64,000 nt of DNA from Asterias rubens (GCF_902459465.1 NC_047083.1:10035526-10099525); one strand, 5' to 3'; shown: positions 45,401-56,181, counted from the stretch's first letter. Program-made: numbers and translations. The notes: generated by a model not told the origin, from the letters alone.

Positions 45401-48400
45401 CGGGAAGTTTTCAGCACAAGGAAAACATTTTTTGAAATATTACGAGTTGTCAAATTTTCAACTTGTCTAGATGGTTACAAAACTTAAGTGTTTTTGTGAA
45501 CTATAGTGCACGATTCGGAAAGAGGTTGAATGTATAAACACATTTCGGGGACTTGTCGCTTGGTGGCAGCAGACGGGTAAATCCATTGTTCTGGCGCTCA
45601 AATCTACGTAACCAAATACCTTTTCGCAAATTCACCCCATTCAACAGTTAGCGAGTTGCACAATGTGTGTTTGCGACAAGGTCTAAGTTTACCCAGTAGG
45701 TCTGCTGCCACCTAGCGCTCAAAAGTCTCCCATTCATTATTAAGTCAAGTTCTTTGTGTGCTTTTGTACAATCTTTAAAGTATGAGGCCCTTTTCGAATC
45801 CACGGCTTCGGCTCCAGATTCGGCTCGAGATTCGGCTCAGACTAGCTTGGCCCTGCGGTTGTCGTACGCGCTCATAGCTTCAGATGAGGGGACGGAGCCT
45901 GAAGCCGAACCCAAAGCCGAAGCCGTGGTTTCGGAAAGGGCCTGAGATAACGATCTAAAAACTTACTGGTTCTTAAAGCACTGTCTTCACTCCTGATGCT
46001 GTTCGTATCATATTCATTAGTGGATTGAGTTGAGTATCCACTGATGCTAGAAGACGCCATTTGGTTTCCCTGCGTCTTCAAGACGTCAGCTGCTCCTACC
46101 AGAGCCCTCTTCCGCTTCTTCGGTAGCTTCTGACTCGCTTGTGCATGAGTGTAATACAGAGAGAAGTTATTGACGATGACCGGGATTGGTAGGGCCAGGG
46201 TCAGGACTCCAATCACTGCCGTCATTCCGGCAATAATCCTCCCGAGCCACGAGCGAGGAACAACGTCCCCGTACCCCACCGTGGTGATAGTCACAATCGC
46301 CCAGTAGAATCCAATCGGAATGTCCGTAAAGTCACTCTCTGCCTCACAAGTGCTATTCGAAGGATATAGAGTCCACTTCTCCGCGTAGTAAATAAGACTT
46401 GATGAGATCAGTACAGTCAGAGTCACAAATACTATCATCAACATTAGTTCCTTGGCGCTTGCTTTGACCGTATGTACCAAAATCTTCAATCCGGATATGT
46501 GACGAGCGAGTTTGAAAATCCTGAAAATCCGAACGATCCGTAGGAAATTAAAGAAGTCGTTCACAACGCCGTCTAAAAGCACCCTGCTGATCCGGCTACC
46601 CAGATCCGCATAGAAAGGTATGACAGCTAGGATGTCTATGATGTTCTCTGCAGAGATCAGGAACCGGAGTCTACTTGGGCAGAAGATGAGCCGGACTATA
46701 AGTTCTAGAGTAAAGAAGGTAACACAAACACCTTCGATGACGAACAGGAACTCGGCTGTTTCGACGGGTTTGCCCGGTTTGCTGATTTGGAAAACTTCCA
46801 TAGTTTCCAGGCAAAATGTTGTAATTGAAAGAACGACGAATATGAGAGAGATTGCTGCAAAAAGCTGTGCAGAAAAATGCAAATAATAGAGAACAAAATT
46901 ATTATTTCAACAACAGATTTATAACAATATAATACAAACTATTATTGGTTATTGTGTAGGACTTATAAGCAAAACATTTAAAGGGACGTTACAGAATTTG
47001 TTAGAAACAAAAATCATAAAAAAATCAGATTTACATAAAACTTACACGGTCTAATGATGATTATAGTTGAAAACATCCCTTGAAGTAGTTCTGTCTGAAA
47101 TGTCATATTTGATGAAAATTAAATAATCTAACTTCGCATTTGAAGTTTATCGCCCAGTGAGCGTTTTATTATTTTATTATTTTGGCAATGCACAAATTTT
47201 AATCGGTTTTCACTATTGAGCCAGATGACCAATCGATCTCGAACTTTTACAGGTTCGTCAATTTATGTATGGTGGATTACATAAAGTGTCTACATGGGTA
47301 GCAACTGATGTGTTAGCATTCTGTAATGTTCCTTTAAACAAACATTTCAAAAACATGAAGTCTGGTTTACACTATAATCAACCTCTCCCCATTACTCGTT
47401 ACCAAGTAAGGTTTTATGCTAATAATTATTTTGAGTAATTACCAATAGTGTCCACTGACTTTAAGACGAAGGATGATGATGTATAAAGCTTTATCACGCT
47501 GTCACCATCTTGGTCATGTTCCCTGTTCCAATAACAGTATAAATGAATGCTAACATTCATTGCGCATGGCACCAGACTATTATTTCGTCCAGCCTCAGTT
47601 TGGTTACAATGAGTTGGAATGGAGTCAAATCAAGATGGCCACACCGTGATAAAGGTCTATTGAAGTTCATATCTCTTGGTTTTTTTTGTTATTTTCCTCG
47701 TCGGGGTGTCATGGCAGGTGTTTTTAAATCTCGCGTCTGATTCCTCTTGAATAAGTTCATCGAATCATAACGCCAAAAGGTATACTACTAACGTGGATCA
47801 TAGATTATTTACTCATAATGTCAAACCTAGCCGATCAGACCATTGGGCGACACTGCTATTTTGTCTGACACGCGCAATATTTTAAATGTATTTAAGGCAA
47901 TGGACAATATAAATAATTACTAAAAATAATTATTAGCATAAAATCTTGGTAACGAGTAATGGGGAGATGTTGATAGTTTAAAACATAGTGAGAAACGGCT
48001 CCCTCTGAAGTAACGTAGTGTTCGATAAAGAAGTTATTTTCCACGAATTTGAGTTCGAGACCTCAGAACTAGATTTTGAAGTCTGGAAATCAAGCATCTG
48101 AAACCGCACAACTTCGTGTGACAAGGTTTTTTTCCCTTCATAGTTATCTCGCAACTTCGACGACCAATTTGAATCAATTGGTCATCTAGAGAATAATGAA
48201 AAACCACAATTGTTGCTTTACTTTGTGTCCTATTAAATGCACAATAAAAAGCTTCAGCTGATGTTTTTTTATTATTTTGAGTGAGAAATTACGTCTTTTT
48301 CCAAATTTGTTTTACTTCAGACTCTCAGAGAGAGCCGTTTCTTACAATGTTTTATACTTTCAATAGCTCTCCATTGCTCGTAACCAAACAGTTCAGTTAT

Positions 48401-51400
48401 TACCAATAACCAGTGACCAGTGACAAACATGTTTCAGACAAGTCCGTTTAAAAACATTACAACTCTGCATTGAGTTTTTTCTTTTCATAAACGGAACCTA
48501 GCCACTTGCCAAAATGAATCAGTATGGGCTATATTCCATTAAAATAAATCATGGATAGACTACAGATTCAAGGGGACTTAGTTTATTTTCTAAAAATTAT
48601 TGTATTTTGCTTATAATTAATTGATTATTGCTTTCTGATCTTGATGAAAAAGCACCTTATAAAAATTAATGTTAATTGCTGTTTTTTTTTTTTTTTTCGC
48701 GCACCGCTTGAGGATAACCAAGAGGGAAATTTGTGTATTGAAGCAAGCGTCAAGCAACAAGTTTGTGTAGATACCGGGGATATAGGAGACGTCATTTATG
48801 TGAAAATAACAGATTGAAGTAGGCCCTACATTTCTATAATTTTCAAACATTAATCTTTAAAACATGTGGCATTTAAAATGGTTTGTTTGAACGCATAATT
48901 TCCGGTCGGTTGTTTATACAGAAAGTAATGCTGCTCTACATGTCACAGTTTCCCAGCTCTGCAAATAAACCAAAATGTGTGAAAAATTTGGTTATTTTCA
49001 AAATATATTTGCTGGGAGAAAACAGGATGATGTTCTGAAAACCTTCACAGCTGGTCTCATATGCACTGTTAAAAAAAAAGTAAACAGGTGCCATGGAATT
49101 ATTGGCAAAACTTCAAACGTGTGAGATTACTTCAAAAGATGGCGAAACTGCGGGTTGAACAACAATAATAAAGGCACTGGAAACTTTTGGTTATATCTCA
49201 AAAAAATGCTTAGCATGCTTAACAACTTGGTAACGAGCAATATACAGTGCTAACGCACATCGGTGTATGGGTAAAAACCCAAAATTAATATTCTTTATCC
49301 CCGATGCAAACTTAACATCTATTATAATATGAGAGCTGTTGATAGTGTAAACAATGTGACATACGGCTCCCTTTGAAGTGACGTAGTTTAAAGGCAGTGA
49401 ACACTATTGGTAATTACTCAAAATAATTATTGGCATAAAACCTTTCTTGGTGACGAGTAATGGGAAGAGGTTGATGGTATAAAACATTGTGAGAAACGGC
49501 TCCCTCTGAAGTGCCATAGTTTTCGAGAAAGAAGTAATTTTCCAGATTTAGAACTTGAGGTCTCGAAATCAACCATCAAACCCACACAACTTCGTGTGAC
49601 AAGGGTTATTTTTCTTTCATTATTATCTCGCAACGTCGACGACAGATTGAGCTCAAATTTTAACATGTTTGTTATTTTATGCATTTGTTGAGATACACGA
49701 ACTGTGAAGGCTAGTCTTTGACAATTACCAATAGTGTCCACTGTTTTTAAAAATAAAAGTAAGTAATCAGGTTGGCTTCGTGGTTTCTTTCCCTCCCGGT
49801 TCGAATTCCACCTCAGCCTTGCACTCGATTTTTGGTTTTCAGCGTGCACCCCACCCCCCCTCCCCACCCCTAATAGTGTGAGTGATTCTTCTTATTTTGG
49901 TTTCCTCCCACATCAATCAAACTGAACACTTCTTAAAAAGTCGTGTGCATAACAGTACCCGCTGCTGAAATATAGGATTCGAACTGCCTCTAGCTACCGG
50001 GCAATCTTCGTGGTCTAGTTGGTAAGACACAGCTCTAGAATTGCAAAGGTCATGGGTTCCAATCCCACCCGAGTAACATGCCTGTGACATTGTTCACAGA
50101 ACTCGGGAAAGTACTAAGTATACAGCGCGAACGCACATCGGTGTGCATGGATAAAACCAAAATTCATATACTTCGTTATTGCTGTTTTTTTACCCCACGT
50201 CTAAGCACTGTATAATACTTTCCCGAGTCATGTGACACAGTGCTAAACACACATAGATGTATGGTAAAAACCAAAACATCTATGCCTTATACCCGATGCA
50301 AATTCAACACATATCATACGAACACTTCTTCTGGTTTTCTATATCACGTTATTGGCGCTAATTCCGCCGTTGAGTGTGAAATAAATAAACAGATTAAAAG
50401 GAAACAATGAAAAGGACTTATTGTCGCTATAACAAAATCCGACATTTGTTGCTGATTGTAAAAACATCGTAACAAAGAAGTTGTTTTCCCAAAAACTAAT
50501 CGAGGGGAAAATAATATGTCATAACAGGAGTATAATCCACCTGTCTTGATTGTTTTTTAATTAAATATTATTTTGTAAACATAATAAAACCTCTTTTTTT
50601 TAACCAGATGTAATTTCGTCCCATATGTTAATCCGGGCGACGATTTGATTAATTAAAAGGAGGGGGGCTGTATTGTCTCTTAAAGGCACTGGACACCTTT
50701 GGTAATAAATTGTCAAATACCAGTATTTTCATTAGGTGTATCCCAACATGCGTTAAATAACAAATCGTTGAAAATTTGGACTCAACTGGTAAATGAAGTT
50801 GCAAGAAAATAATACAAATTAGTGTGCTTTCTGATACATAATTGTTGGATTATTTGATTATTATTACCAACAAACATTTCTGGTCCTTTAAATATTAAAA
50901 CTAAAAACCATTGTATGTAAAGGGATTCGCCGTTACAAATAAATTAAATACCAACTAACATTTTCAGTTCTTTTAATATGTTGAAACTAGAACCAGTTTT
51001 ACATTAAATTGATGTAAACACAGTAGTAGGTGACACTTATATTGATGCACGTAAAAGAATTCGCCGCAAAAATAGAAACAGTTTTACATTAAATTGATGT
51101 AAACACTATACATTGAAGTTAGAGACACTCAATTATGCACGTAAAGGGATTCGCCGTTACAAATAAAGTATCAACTAATACTTTTTATTTCTTTTAATTT
51201 CAAGGGACTAGAACCAGTTTTACATGATGTAAACACTACTCTATTGAAGTTAGAGACACTTAATTATTCATGTAAATGGAATACACCGTAAAAAAAATAG
51301 CCGGTACTAGCGCGTGGGAACGAAACAGCCGCGCCGGCTGAACTGTTTGAACAACGGCGTCTAGATGGTCTTTCTCTCCGCTGCGTTCGACATTTCATCG

Positions 51401-54400
51401 TCATCGAAACCCGAAGTCCGATACATCAAACTGCTCATATATTTTTGTCCAGGGTCGAATAAATTTGCTGTAATTCTGTGTTTCTTTTCTTTCTTCCTTT
51501 CTAGTGCAATCTTTATGATTTTTGTATACTTGTATGCGCTTTTGATGTTGTTACCTTTGTATGTACTGATAAATTCTCATATTGAATTATTTGCCAAAAA
51601 GAGTATGGAGGAAATCCAGGAAAAAAATATATATATATGTTTTTTGGGGGGTGTGTGTATGTATGTTTGTTTGTTTTGTTTGTTTGTTTGTTTGTTTGTT
51701 TGTTTTGTGTTTGTTTATTTGTATATATATATATATATTTTATATATATTTTTTTTTTGGGGGGTGTGTGTATGTATGTTTGTTTGTTTTGTGTGTTTGT
51801 TTGTTTGTTTGTTTATTTAGATGATCTTCCCACCAAGGGAACTCGGCCAACTCCCACAATGGGATTTAAATGCGAAGCTTGCAACAACCAATCTCTCTCA
51901 TACAAATATGGGTTTAACCTCTATGATTATGAATTACACAAATCAAACAAATTGTGATTCAGTACCTAGACGGTAATACCTATTCCAGTGATTGTGAAAT
52001 CAGCGATTAGCTTGGTAGGATTCGAACCCACCACATGAAAGTATTCGATTCTATACTTGCTGCTGTCAAACAATCCTACACGACGCGGAATACTCAACAG
52101 ACTTTGAGCCACCCTTGTTACACACTTTTTGTGTGCTATCGGAGAGAAATTACCTCTTTCTTAAAGAGTACATTACTTCAGAGGGAGCCGTTTCGCACAA
52201 TGTTTATACTATCAACAGCTCCCTATTGCTTGTTAGTACCAAGTAAGTTTGCTTGCTAACAAAATATTTTGAGTAATAACCAATAGTGTCCAGTGCCTTT
52301 AAGATATATGGACTGACTTATATGAAATCTATAATGACATGATTGTTGCACTGTTTTAAACTCAAGACATATATCTGAGTCCATCCATAACTGAAATAGT
52401 TTCAAAGATATTGAAAGTTCACACTGATAACTATTAATATCAGACAGTCAGGAATTTATGAAGAAGTTCAGTTCATGATCGTTCCATTGAAGATATACAG
52501 ATGTATAAATTCATTTAGTTATTCAGAGGGAAGTTTGTTCACTCTTGTCCCGTCTTAATAAAAACATGCTAAGTACATCAAACGAATGCTTAGAAGAAAT
52601 AGGTATCCAGCGAGAAGTACATTAAGTTTACATTGTTGTGACTGGTGCCCCACTAAATCTTTGCTAAGCAGAGAAATTTGTCAAGTAGTATTTTCTTAAA
52701 TCAGCGAGAAGTACATAAAGTTTACATTATTATGACTGGTGTCCCACTAAATCTTTGCTTAGCAGAGAAATTTGTCAAGCAGTATTTTCTTAAATCAGCG
52801 AGAAGTACATTAAGTTTACATTGTTATGATTGGTGCCCCACTTAATATTTGCTTAGCAGAAAAATTTGTCAAGCAGTATTTTCTGAAATCAGTCACTGTG
52901 GCGTTCAACAATGACACACGTCCACACACTATTAGTATTACAAAGCAATACATTTCAGCAGGTTTTTCCCCCAGCTTTTCGATGTTTTTTTATGTCTTGA
53001 TGTACTTTTTAGACTAATTTTTGTTAATTTTTCAAGGTCTTGTATTATAGTGATGTCTTGTTATTTGTTTTGTTTTTAAACGGGAAATGGAATTTCCTGT
53101 TTTCACACAATGATGGAGAAGAACAAATGAATGAGTGAATGAAATGAAGGGAAGAAATAAAAGATTAAAACAGAGCAGAAGAAGTGTGGTCTTTTTGGGT
53201 AAGCTAAGCCCAGTAAACAAGTATTTATTTGTCGCGGCATGTAACAAGAAAACATCGCGTTATGTGATTCAGTAGAAGACAAAGGCAAACAGTTAATCAA
53301 TTATATCGAATCTTTTTCAATTTCCGTTTTCCGGCCAATAATTTATTATTTCAAGACCGGTGGCAATTGAGTAAGGATTATACAATGTAATGGGGTTGAT
53401 GAAAGACTACGTTATCTATCTATAATACGTGTTGGAACAATAACTCATTATAATGTGCGGGAACTTTCTGTGACGTAGGCGAAGGCCTGTGCAATTTGTT
53501 TATTATAATATGGAAATTGTTAAGGAAAGGAAAAACAATACAAAAATGATTAAGTAAACAAACTATAGTAAATGCACTGGACATTACAATTATAAGCATA
53601 CAAACTTACTTTGTAACGAGCAATGGAGAGCTGTTTGATAGTACTAAAAACATTGTCATAAACGGCTCCCTCTGAAGTTACGTATGTTTTTTTTTAGAAA
53701 AAAGGTAATTTTCACCCAAATAACAAAAGACGTGGAGTCTGAAAGCATAAAACAAGGCTGTGGTTTTTCCGTTCATTATTCTCTTGCTACTTCGACGACC
53801 AATTGAGCACAAATTTTCACAGGTTGGTTATTTTATGCAATTATTGGGATACACCAAGTGAGAAGACTAGTCTCTGACGATTACCAATAGTGTCCAGTGG
53901 CTTTAAATTTAAAACGCCAAACAATATAGTTAAGTGATATGATTGTTCGACTCGTCTTACCTTAGCAGCTCGAGATGAATACGGTTCTTCCATCAGCGTC
54001 CAGATTCTTGGTTGCCACCTTCCATACCAACTCGTTCTTGTCCTTTCATAAACCTCCTCAATACCAAATATCTTAGCAACATCCTCGTCGTCTTCACTGT
54101 CAGTATTCTCTAAGTTTGGTCCATTTAGCTTCGCTAAGGTCTCTTGGGCGTCTCGGTGCTGGGTGTGGTAAGACCAACAACATGCTTCAATCTGCTTCTC
54201 ATCAATCCCCCAGAACTGAAGTTCTTCTTCGAACACCGGGCCGCAGACGTCTCTCGGGGCATGAAGCTTCCCGATGCGGTAGTAGTTCAAGACGGCATCG
54301 AACATCCGAGGATGCCGGTCGAAGTAAAACTCGCCTTTAACTTGGTCATAATCAGTACTGTTTGTTGAGGTTGACTGGGCGAGCCAAGCTAATCTTGTAT

Positions 54401-54596
54401 CTGGGATGTTCCGGAGAGTAGATTTATAAGTCTCATGGCGGACTCCACCAACGTTTATTCTGATTTTGTTGTCTTGTTTGGTCTGAGCGGCACGGAGGGA
54501 CTGTAGATGTGCGCTGGCTGATCGTTCAACCCCATCCGCCTCCCCGTCTATTTCTTCCTTTACCCTGTCCATAGAAACACTCATTCTTGGTAGCAT
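39312..54596 (-). CDS. Shaw: Shaw/Kv3-type voltage-gated potassium channel, 4 exons
   Basis: 631-aa Kv alpha subunit, a plasma-membrane tetramer passing delayed-rectifier K+ current. Exons 54596-53961, 46864-45967, 40920-40648 and 39400-39312 join in matching phases. The T1 domain (about 43-155) carries the H-x5-C-x20-CC zinc motif of non-Shaker channels (His112, Cys118, Cys139, Cys140). Membrane segments: S1 about 213-232, S2 about 255-273, S3 about 284-300, S4 about 319-334, S5 about 352-372, pore TITTVGYGD 404-412, S6 with PIP 438-440. S4 has five basic residues at every third position. The C tail has Ser/Arg-rich repeats (SPSQ, RRES) that look like kinase targets and ends in VDV, a possible class II PDZ ligand. 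An in-frame stop upstream supports the first ATG. No N-terminal inactivation ball is obvious. Confidence 0.93.
39598..39804. mobile_element. TTAA MITE (family 1), internally deleted, K+ channel intron 3
   Basis: AAAGGCACTGGACACTCAC at the left and TTTCCAGTTCCTTTAA at the right; the middle third is missing. Confidence 0.75.
39892..40232 (+). repeat. Tandem array of tRNA-Leu-like SINE heads (about 4 copies)
   Basis: Four head-only copies about 95-100 bp apart share GTTGTGGCTAAGTGG, ACTGGACTCAAGCT (CAA in anticodon position), TTTCTGATCAGCAGAG and box B GGTTCGAGTCCCGGTC. Only the last copy continues into the SINE body (AACTTGTGTCAT), right before a poly-C run. Confidence 0.85.
40261..40464. mobile_element. 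204-bp palindromic MITE in K+ channel intron 3
   Basis: ATCACACCGAACT at the left pairs with the inverse at 40453-40464. Inner arms GCAAGACGTTGTT and CACTCAACTATCGCG pair with their inverses around a CG-rich loop. The arms are about 95 bp with few mismatches. Confidence 0.85.
40648..40920 (-). CDS. Shaw: K+ channel exon 3 (cytoplasmic tail)
   Basis: Acceptor ATTACAG (40921), donor GTGAGA (40647). The acceptor phase (2 bases) matches exon 2 and leaves one base for exon 4. The peptide is rich in Ser, Arg and Pro, with SPTRSRSPLSPSQ and two related blocks, and is probably disordered and phosphorylated. Confidence 0.85.
40957..41356. mobile_element. TTAA MITE (family 1)
   Basis: CTGGACACTATTATTGGTAA at the left and ATTACCAATAGTGTCTCGTG at the right, with a short foreign insert (CTTTATCCCCGATGCAAATT) near the middle. 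Confidence 0.75.
41798..42349. mobile_element. TTAA MITE (family 1) with a nested family 5 MITE
   Basis: TTAAAGGAACTGGACACGTT at the left, TCAATAGTGCCTTTAA at the right. The element at 41826-41999 is inserted near the left end. Confidence 0.75.
41826..41999. mobile_element. MITE family 5, nested
   Basis: GACCTGTATCATGCTGCCAC at the left and CAAGATGGCCGCACATTGAC at the right; ends are imperfect inverses. It includes AAGATGGC, a YY1-like motif, as a family feature. Confidence 0.7.
42470..42500 (-). ncRNA. Hammerhead-like motif, copy 1 (K+ channel intron 2)
   Basis: The minus strand reads CTGAAGA, a stem-loop (CTATCAG, 6-nt loop, CTGATC), then GAAAC. This matches the hammerhead core boxes but has one extra base after CUGAAGA and one stem mismatch. 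Similar motifs occur in Penelope-like retroelements. Confidence 0.4.
42600..42866. mobile_element. TTAA MITE fragment (family 1) hosting a family 3 MITE
   Basis: CGACGACCGATTGAGCTCAA and GAGAATACTGGTTTTTGACA on the left, GTGTCCAGTACCTTTAA on the right, interrupted at 42693-42843. Confidence 0.7.
42693..42843. mobile_element. MITE family 3 (GCTGCCACCTAGCGC ends), nested
   Basis: GGTAGCAGCAGACTTACCAG at the left and TTTGCTGCCACCTAGCGCCT at the right, with inner CCAGGTAAAATG and CATTTTACCTGG-like arms. Same family as 45547-45733. Confidence 0.8.
43402..43745. mobile_element. TTAA MITE (family 1)
   Basis: GTACACTATTGGTAATAAGT at the left, AATACCAAAGGTGTCCATTG at the right. Confidence 0.75.
44135..44262 (+). 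mobile_element. tRNA-like SINE (second type), with a hammerhead-like motif downstream
   Basis: GACACTGCTCTAGAATTACA, box B-like GGGTTCGAATCCCACCCGAG, then ACTCGGGAAAGTACTGAGTA and CACACATCGGTGTA. The first half of the head is missing. Confidence 0.65.
44291..44321 (+). ncRNA. Hammerhead-like motif, copy 2, decayed
   Basis: CTAAAGA, stem-loop GCCTAG/AGCAAG/CTAGTC, then AAAAC. Two core bases differ from the hammerhead consensus, so it is probably inactive. It lies 30 bp after a tRNA-like SINE. Confidence 0.3.
45070..45262 (-). mobile_element. tRNA-like SINE (second type), complete copy
   Basis: The minus strand has AGGATTCGAACTGCTTCTAG, a head CGGTAGTCCATGGTAAGACA, box B GGGTTCGAATCCCACCCGAG, a linker with ACTCGGGAAAGTACTGAGTA and a TTAGCACTGT/ACACCGGTGT end. 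A hammerhead-like motif precedes it. Confidence 0.7.
45288..45318 (-). ncRNA. Hammerhead-like motif, copy 3, best preserved
   Basis: The minus strand reads CTGAAGA, then C, a perfect 6-bp stem GATCAG/CTGATC closing a 6-nt loop, then GAAAC. Both conserved core boxes are intact. The extra C and the lack of clear helices I and III are reasons for doubt. Confidence 0.45.
45547..45733. mobile_element. MITE family 3
   Basis: GGTGGCAGCAGACGGGTAAA at the left and GTCTGCTGCCACCTAGCGCT at the right, with CAAAAGTCTCCC outer bases matching GGGGACTTGTCG on the left. Confidence 0.8.
45784..45945. mobile_element. MITE family 4, about 20 bp past the K+ channel exon 2 donor
   Basis: GAGGCCCTTTTCGAATCCAC to GTTTCGGAAAGGGCCTGA. 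The donor GTAAGT is at 45966-45961, so only about 15 bp separate splice site and element. The naive ORF reads into it. Confidence 0.85.
45967..46864 (-). CDS. Shaw: K+ channel exon 2 (S1-S6 and pore)
   Basis: Acceptor CTGCACAG (46865), donor GTAAGT (45966). The single exon encodes the whole membrane core, the common arrangement in Shaw genes. An N-glycosylation site (Asn-Ser-Thr, 382-384) lies in the S5-pore turret. A MITE ends only about 20 bp past the donor. Confidence 0.93.
47365..47464. mobile_element. TTAA MITE fragment (family 1)
   Basis: Right quarter only: CTCTCCCCATTACTCGTTAC to ACCAATAGTGTCCACTGACT and TTAA. Confidence 0.75.
47488..47668. mobile_element. MITE family 5
   Basis: CTTTATCACGCTGTCACCAT at the left, its inverse-like ATGGCCACACCGTGATAAAG at the right; about 180 bp. 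Confidence 0.8.
47892..48415. mobile_element. TTAA MITE (family 1), rearranged
   Basis: Begins TTAAGGCAATGGACAATATA and carries two overlapping family 1 segments (repeated CTCGCAACTTCGACGACC and ACCTCTTT-type blocks), so two copies appear fused. Confidence 0.65.
49171..49387. mobile_element. TTAA MITE fragment (family 1) with SINE-tail insert
   Basis: AAAGGCACTGGAAACTTTTG at the left, then ATACAGTGCTAACGCACATC of the second SINE type, then family 1 sequence again until 49387. Confidence 0.65.
49388..49750. mobile_element. TTAA MITE (family 1), complete
   Basis: 363 bp with TTAA at both edges; ends CAGTGAACACTATTGGTAAT and ATTACCAATAGTGTCCACTG. It is inserted directly at the edge of another family 1 fragment. 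Confidence 0.85.
49966..50165 (+). mobile_element. tRNA-like SINE (second type)
   Basis: AGGATTCGAACTGCCTCTAG, head CGTGGTCTAGTTGGTAAGAC, box B CATGGGTTCCAATCCCACCC, ACTCGGGAAAGTACTAAGTA, CGCACATCGGTGTGCATGG. A partial second tail follows to about 50290. Confidence 0.7.
50680..50880. mobile_element. TTAA MITE fragment (family 1)
   Basis: TTAAAGGCACTGGACACCTT then CCAGTATTTTCATTAGGTGT; the right side is lost. Confidence 0.7.
50860..51270. repeat. Degenerate tandem repeat in K+ channel intron 1
   Basis: Three imperfect copies sharing GTAAAGGGATTCGCCGTTAC and AGTTTTACATTAAATTGATG, 120-150 bp apart. Confidence 0.7.
51626..51830. repeat. Microsatellites (TA)n, (TTTG)n
   Basis: Alternating ATATATAT, G-rich GTGTGTGTATGTATG and TTTGTTTGTTTG tracts occur twice in about 200 bp. 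They create three overlapping Cys/Val/Phe-rich ORFs that are not genes. Confidence 0.9.
52140..52302. mobile_element. TTAA MITE fragment (family 1)
   Basis: GAGAAATTACCTCTTTCTTA to AACCAATAGTGTCCAGTGCC and TTAA; left half missing. Confidence 0.75.
52610..52895. repeat. Three tandem copies of a ~93-bp unit
   Basis: Starts CAGCGAGAAGTACATTAAGT; contains GTGCCCCACTAAATCTTTGC and AAATTTGTCAAGTAGTATTT. The unit resembles the interior of MITE family 2. Confidence 0.8.
53573..53906. mobile_element. TTAA MITE (family 1), close to K+ channel exon 1
   Basis: ATGCACTGGACATTACAATT at the left, ATTACCAATAGTGTCCAGTG then TTAA at 53903-53906. It lies 54 bp past the exon 1 donor. Confidence 0.8.
53961..54596 (-). 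CDS. Shaw: Shaw-type K+ channel exon 1 (T1 domain)
   Basis: 212 codons, donor GTAAGA at 53960, phase 0. INVGGVRHETYKSTL and FYFDRHPRMFDAVLNYYRIG are the T1 signatures. In the upstream sequence a TGA in frame precedes the ATG by a few codons. The naive ORF runs on into a TTAA MITE past the donor. Confidence 0.93.
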
Positions 54597-55615
54597 GGTT
54601 CTTTGTGTACACCAGTAGTTTCACCAGATCTGTTTATTTGATGAACATTTTCCTCATCATCGGCAAAAAACAGCATATGGTTATATCATTATACTCGCAC
54701 ACGCAATCATTAGCACTCCAGCATCCTGAGGCAACCAGTACTCAGACTAAAACCAACATTCCATAGAATACTTCAAACATGATAACAGGAAACATAACCT
54801 ACAAAAAAAAAATGAAACCAAAATAGAGAGATAACTGCAGCTGTACCGAGATATGTCTACTAATAATCAATGCATGTTTTCAATGCTGTATTGCTAGGCG
54901 TTTCGATAGCAACACTTTGTCAACAGAAAACAATACTTCAGCTCACCACACCAGATGTCCATCTGCATCCACATCTTCTGCTAAGTTTCCCAAAGGCCTG
55001 TTATTTTTTTTAGATCCATTTCAAATCCACTCTCTCGCAACAAAATTATTTACAAAATCGCACTGACCTTAAAAATGATTTCAAACATTCAATGTCTTGA
55101 AAACTCGGTGAATTTTTATTTCCGATGTAGCGCTGAAATTCAATTTGATTTCTCTCCTACCAGCCAGTCGTTCCTCCAAACACACAGAAAATATGTCGTC
55201 ATGAAAATGAGTAAGCGTAAAACATGTTGGACCAAAAAGGGAGTGAGACGCATGCGCAGTGTAAATTCACCTGTCTTAAGTCCAGGTGTTTTGCATTGAT
55301 TCTGCCTTAGACCTAAGGACAGGCAATCAATTGTGATGCAAATTAGTCTAAGAGTAATTACAACTGGCTTTTTGGTTTCTCTCTATGTGCAACATAGTCT
55401 ATTAGTCTACAAAATGAAATTATGTATTTTTAATTAGAAGTTCGCACAGGGCACGTTTATGTAGGTGGGTGGAAATGGGGGAAGGACCTAAAATGAGAAA
55501 GGAAATTCTATCAGAATCGATGAGCAAAAAGATGATTCCTTGGAAGTTTCTTGTCAAAATCAATTGATTTGTTGTTTATGGTAAAATATAATTTTCAGAA
55601 ATGCATACGACATGT

Positions 55616-55658
55616 ACAGAGATAAGACGCTACGTAATGCGAAGCGTCTTATCTCTGT
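55616..55658. repeat. Perfect 16-bp-arm hairpin
   Basis: ACAGAGATAAGACGCT and AGCGTCTTATCTCTGT separated by 11 bp. It abuts a family 2 MITE. Too isolated from any gene to call a terminator. Confidence 0.7.
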
Positions 55659-55660
55659 AG

Positions 55661-56090
55661 TGGGCCCAATTGCACAGCTCTGCTTACCGTAAGCAAGGAA
55701 TCGGCGCTTACGGAAGCACAATTCTGTGCTTGCGGCAAGTGTATTTCACGGGAATAGAAGGGATTGTTGTCTTGTGCGCGTGCGTACTCCACGTTACTAG
55801 TCATTCTACACTTACACAGCTTGAGCAGAAATTCAGCGTTTACGGGGCCCAATTTAATAGAGCTCCTTAAGCAGCAAACAATGCATAGAGATTTTCACTA
55901 AGCAACAATAAGCAGGATACCAGTCTTAAGTTGAACATGTGGAATTCTATTTTAACTGGTAACCCTATTCTAGTAAGCGAGTCGTTAATCTGCTTAGCAA
56001 CTTTATGTGCTTAAGCAGCTCTATGAAATTGGGCACTGGTAAGCGGCGAATGGGGATCGTAAGCGCAGTAAACTGGGCACTGGTAGTATG
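55661..56090. mobile_element. Nested pair of family 2-like MITEs
   Basis: The outer element starts GGGCCCAATTGCACAGCTCT and ends near AGTAAACTGGGCACTGGTA. Inside it, from about 55843, an inner element runs GGGCCCAATTTAATAGAGCT to GCAGCTCTATGAAATTGGGC. Confidence 0.75.
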
Positions 56091-56181
56091 CATTTCTGAA
56101 CTGGTCTGTTTACGGTGATATACATCTTATGGTGCGTGTGTGACGTCATCATTCGGATCTGGTAAAACCATTTATAGCAAT

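Noticed and set aside
45872..45966. C-terminal extension of channel exon 2 (ORF reading to 45872)
   Set aside because: It runs past a good GTAAGT donor into a MITE; the phase-matched exons 3 and 4 give a better tail.
51365..51957. Three overlapping ORFs rich in Val, Cys, Phe and Leu
   Set aside because: Produced by (TTTG)n and (TA)n microsatellites.
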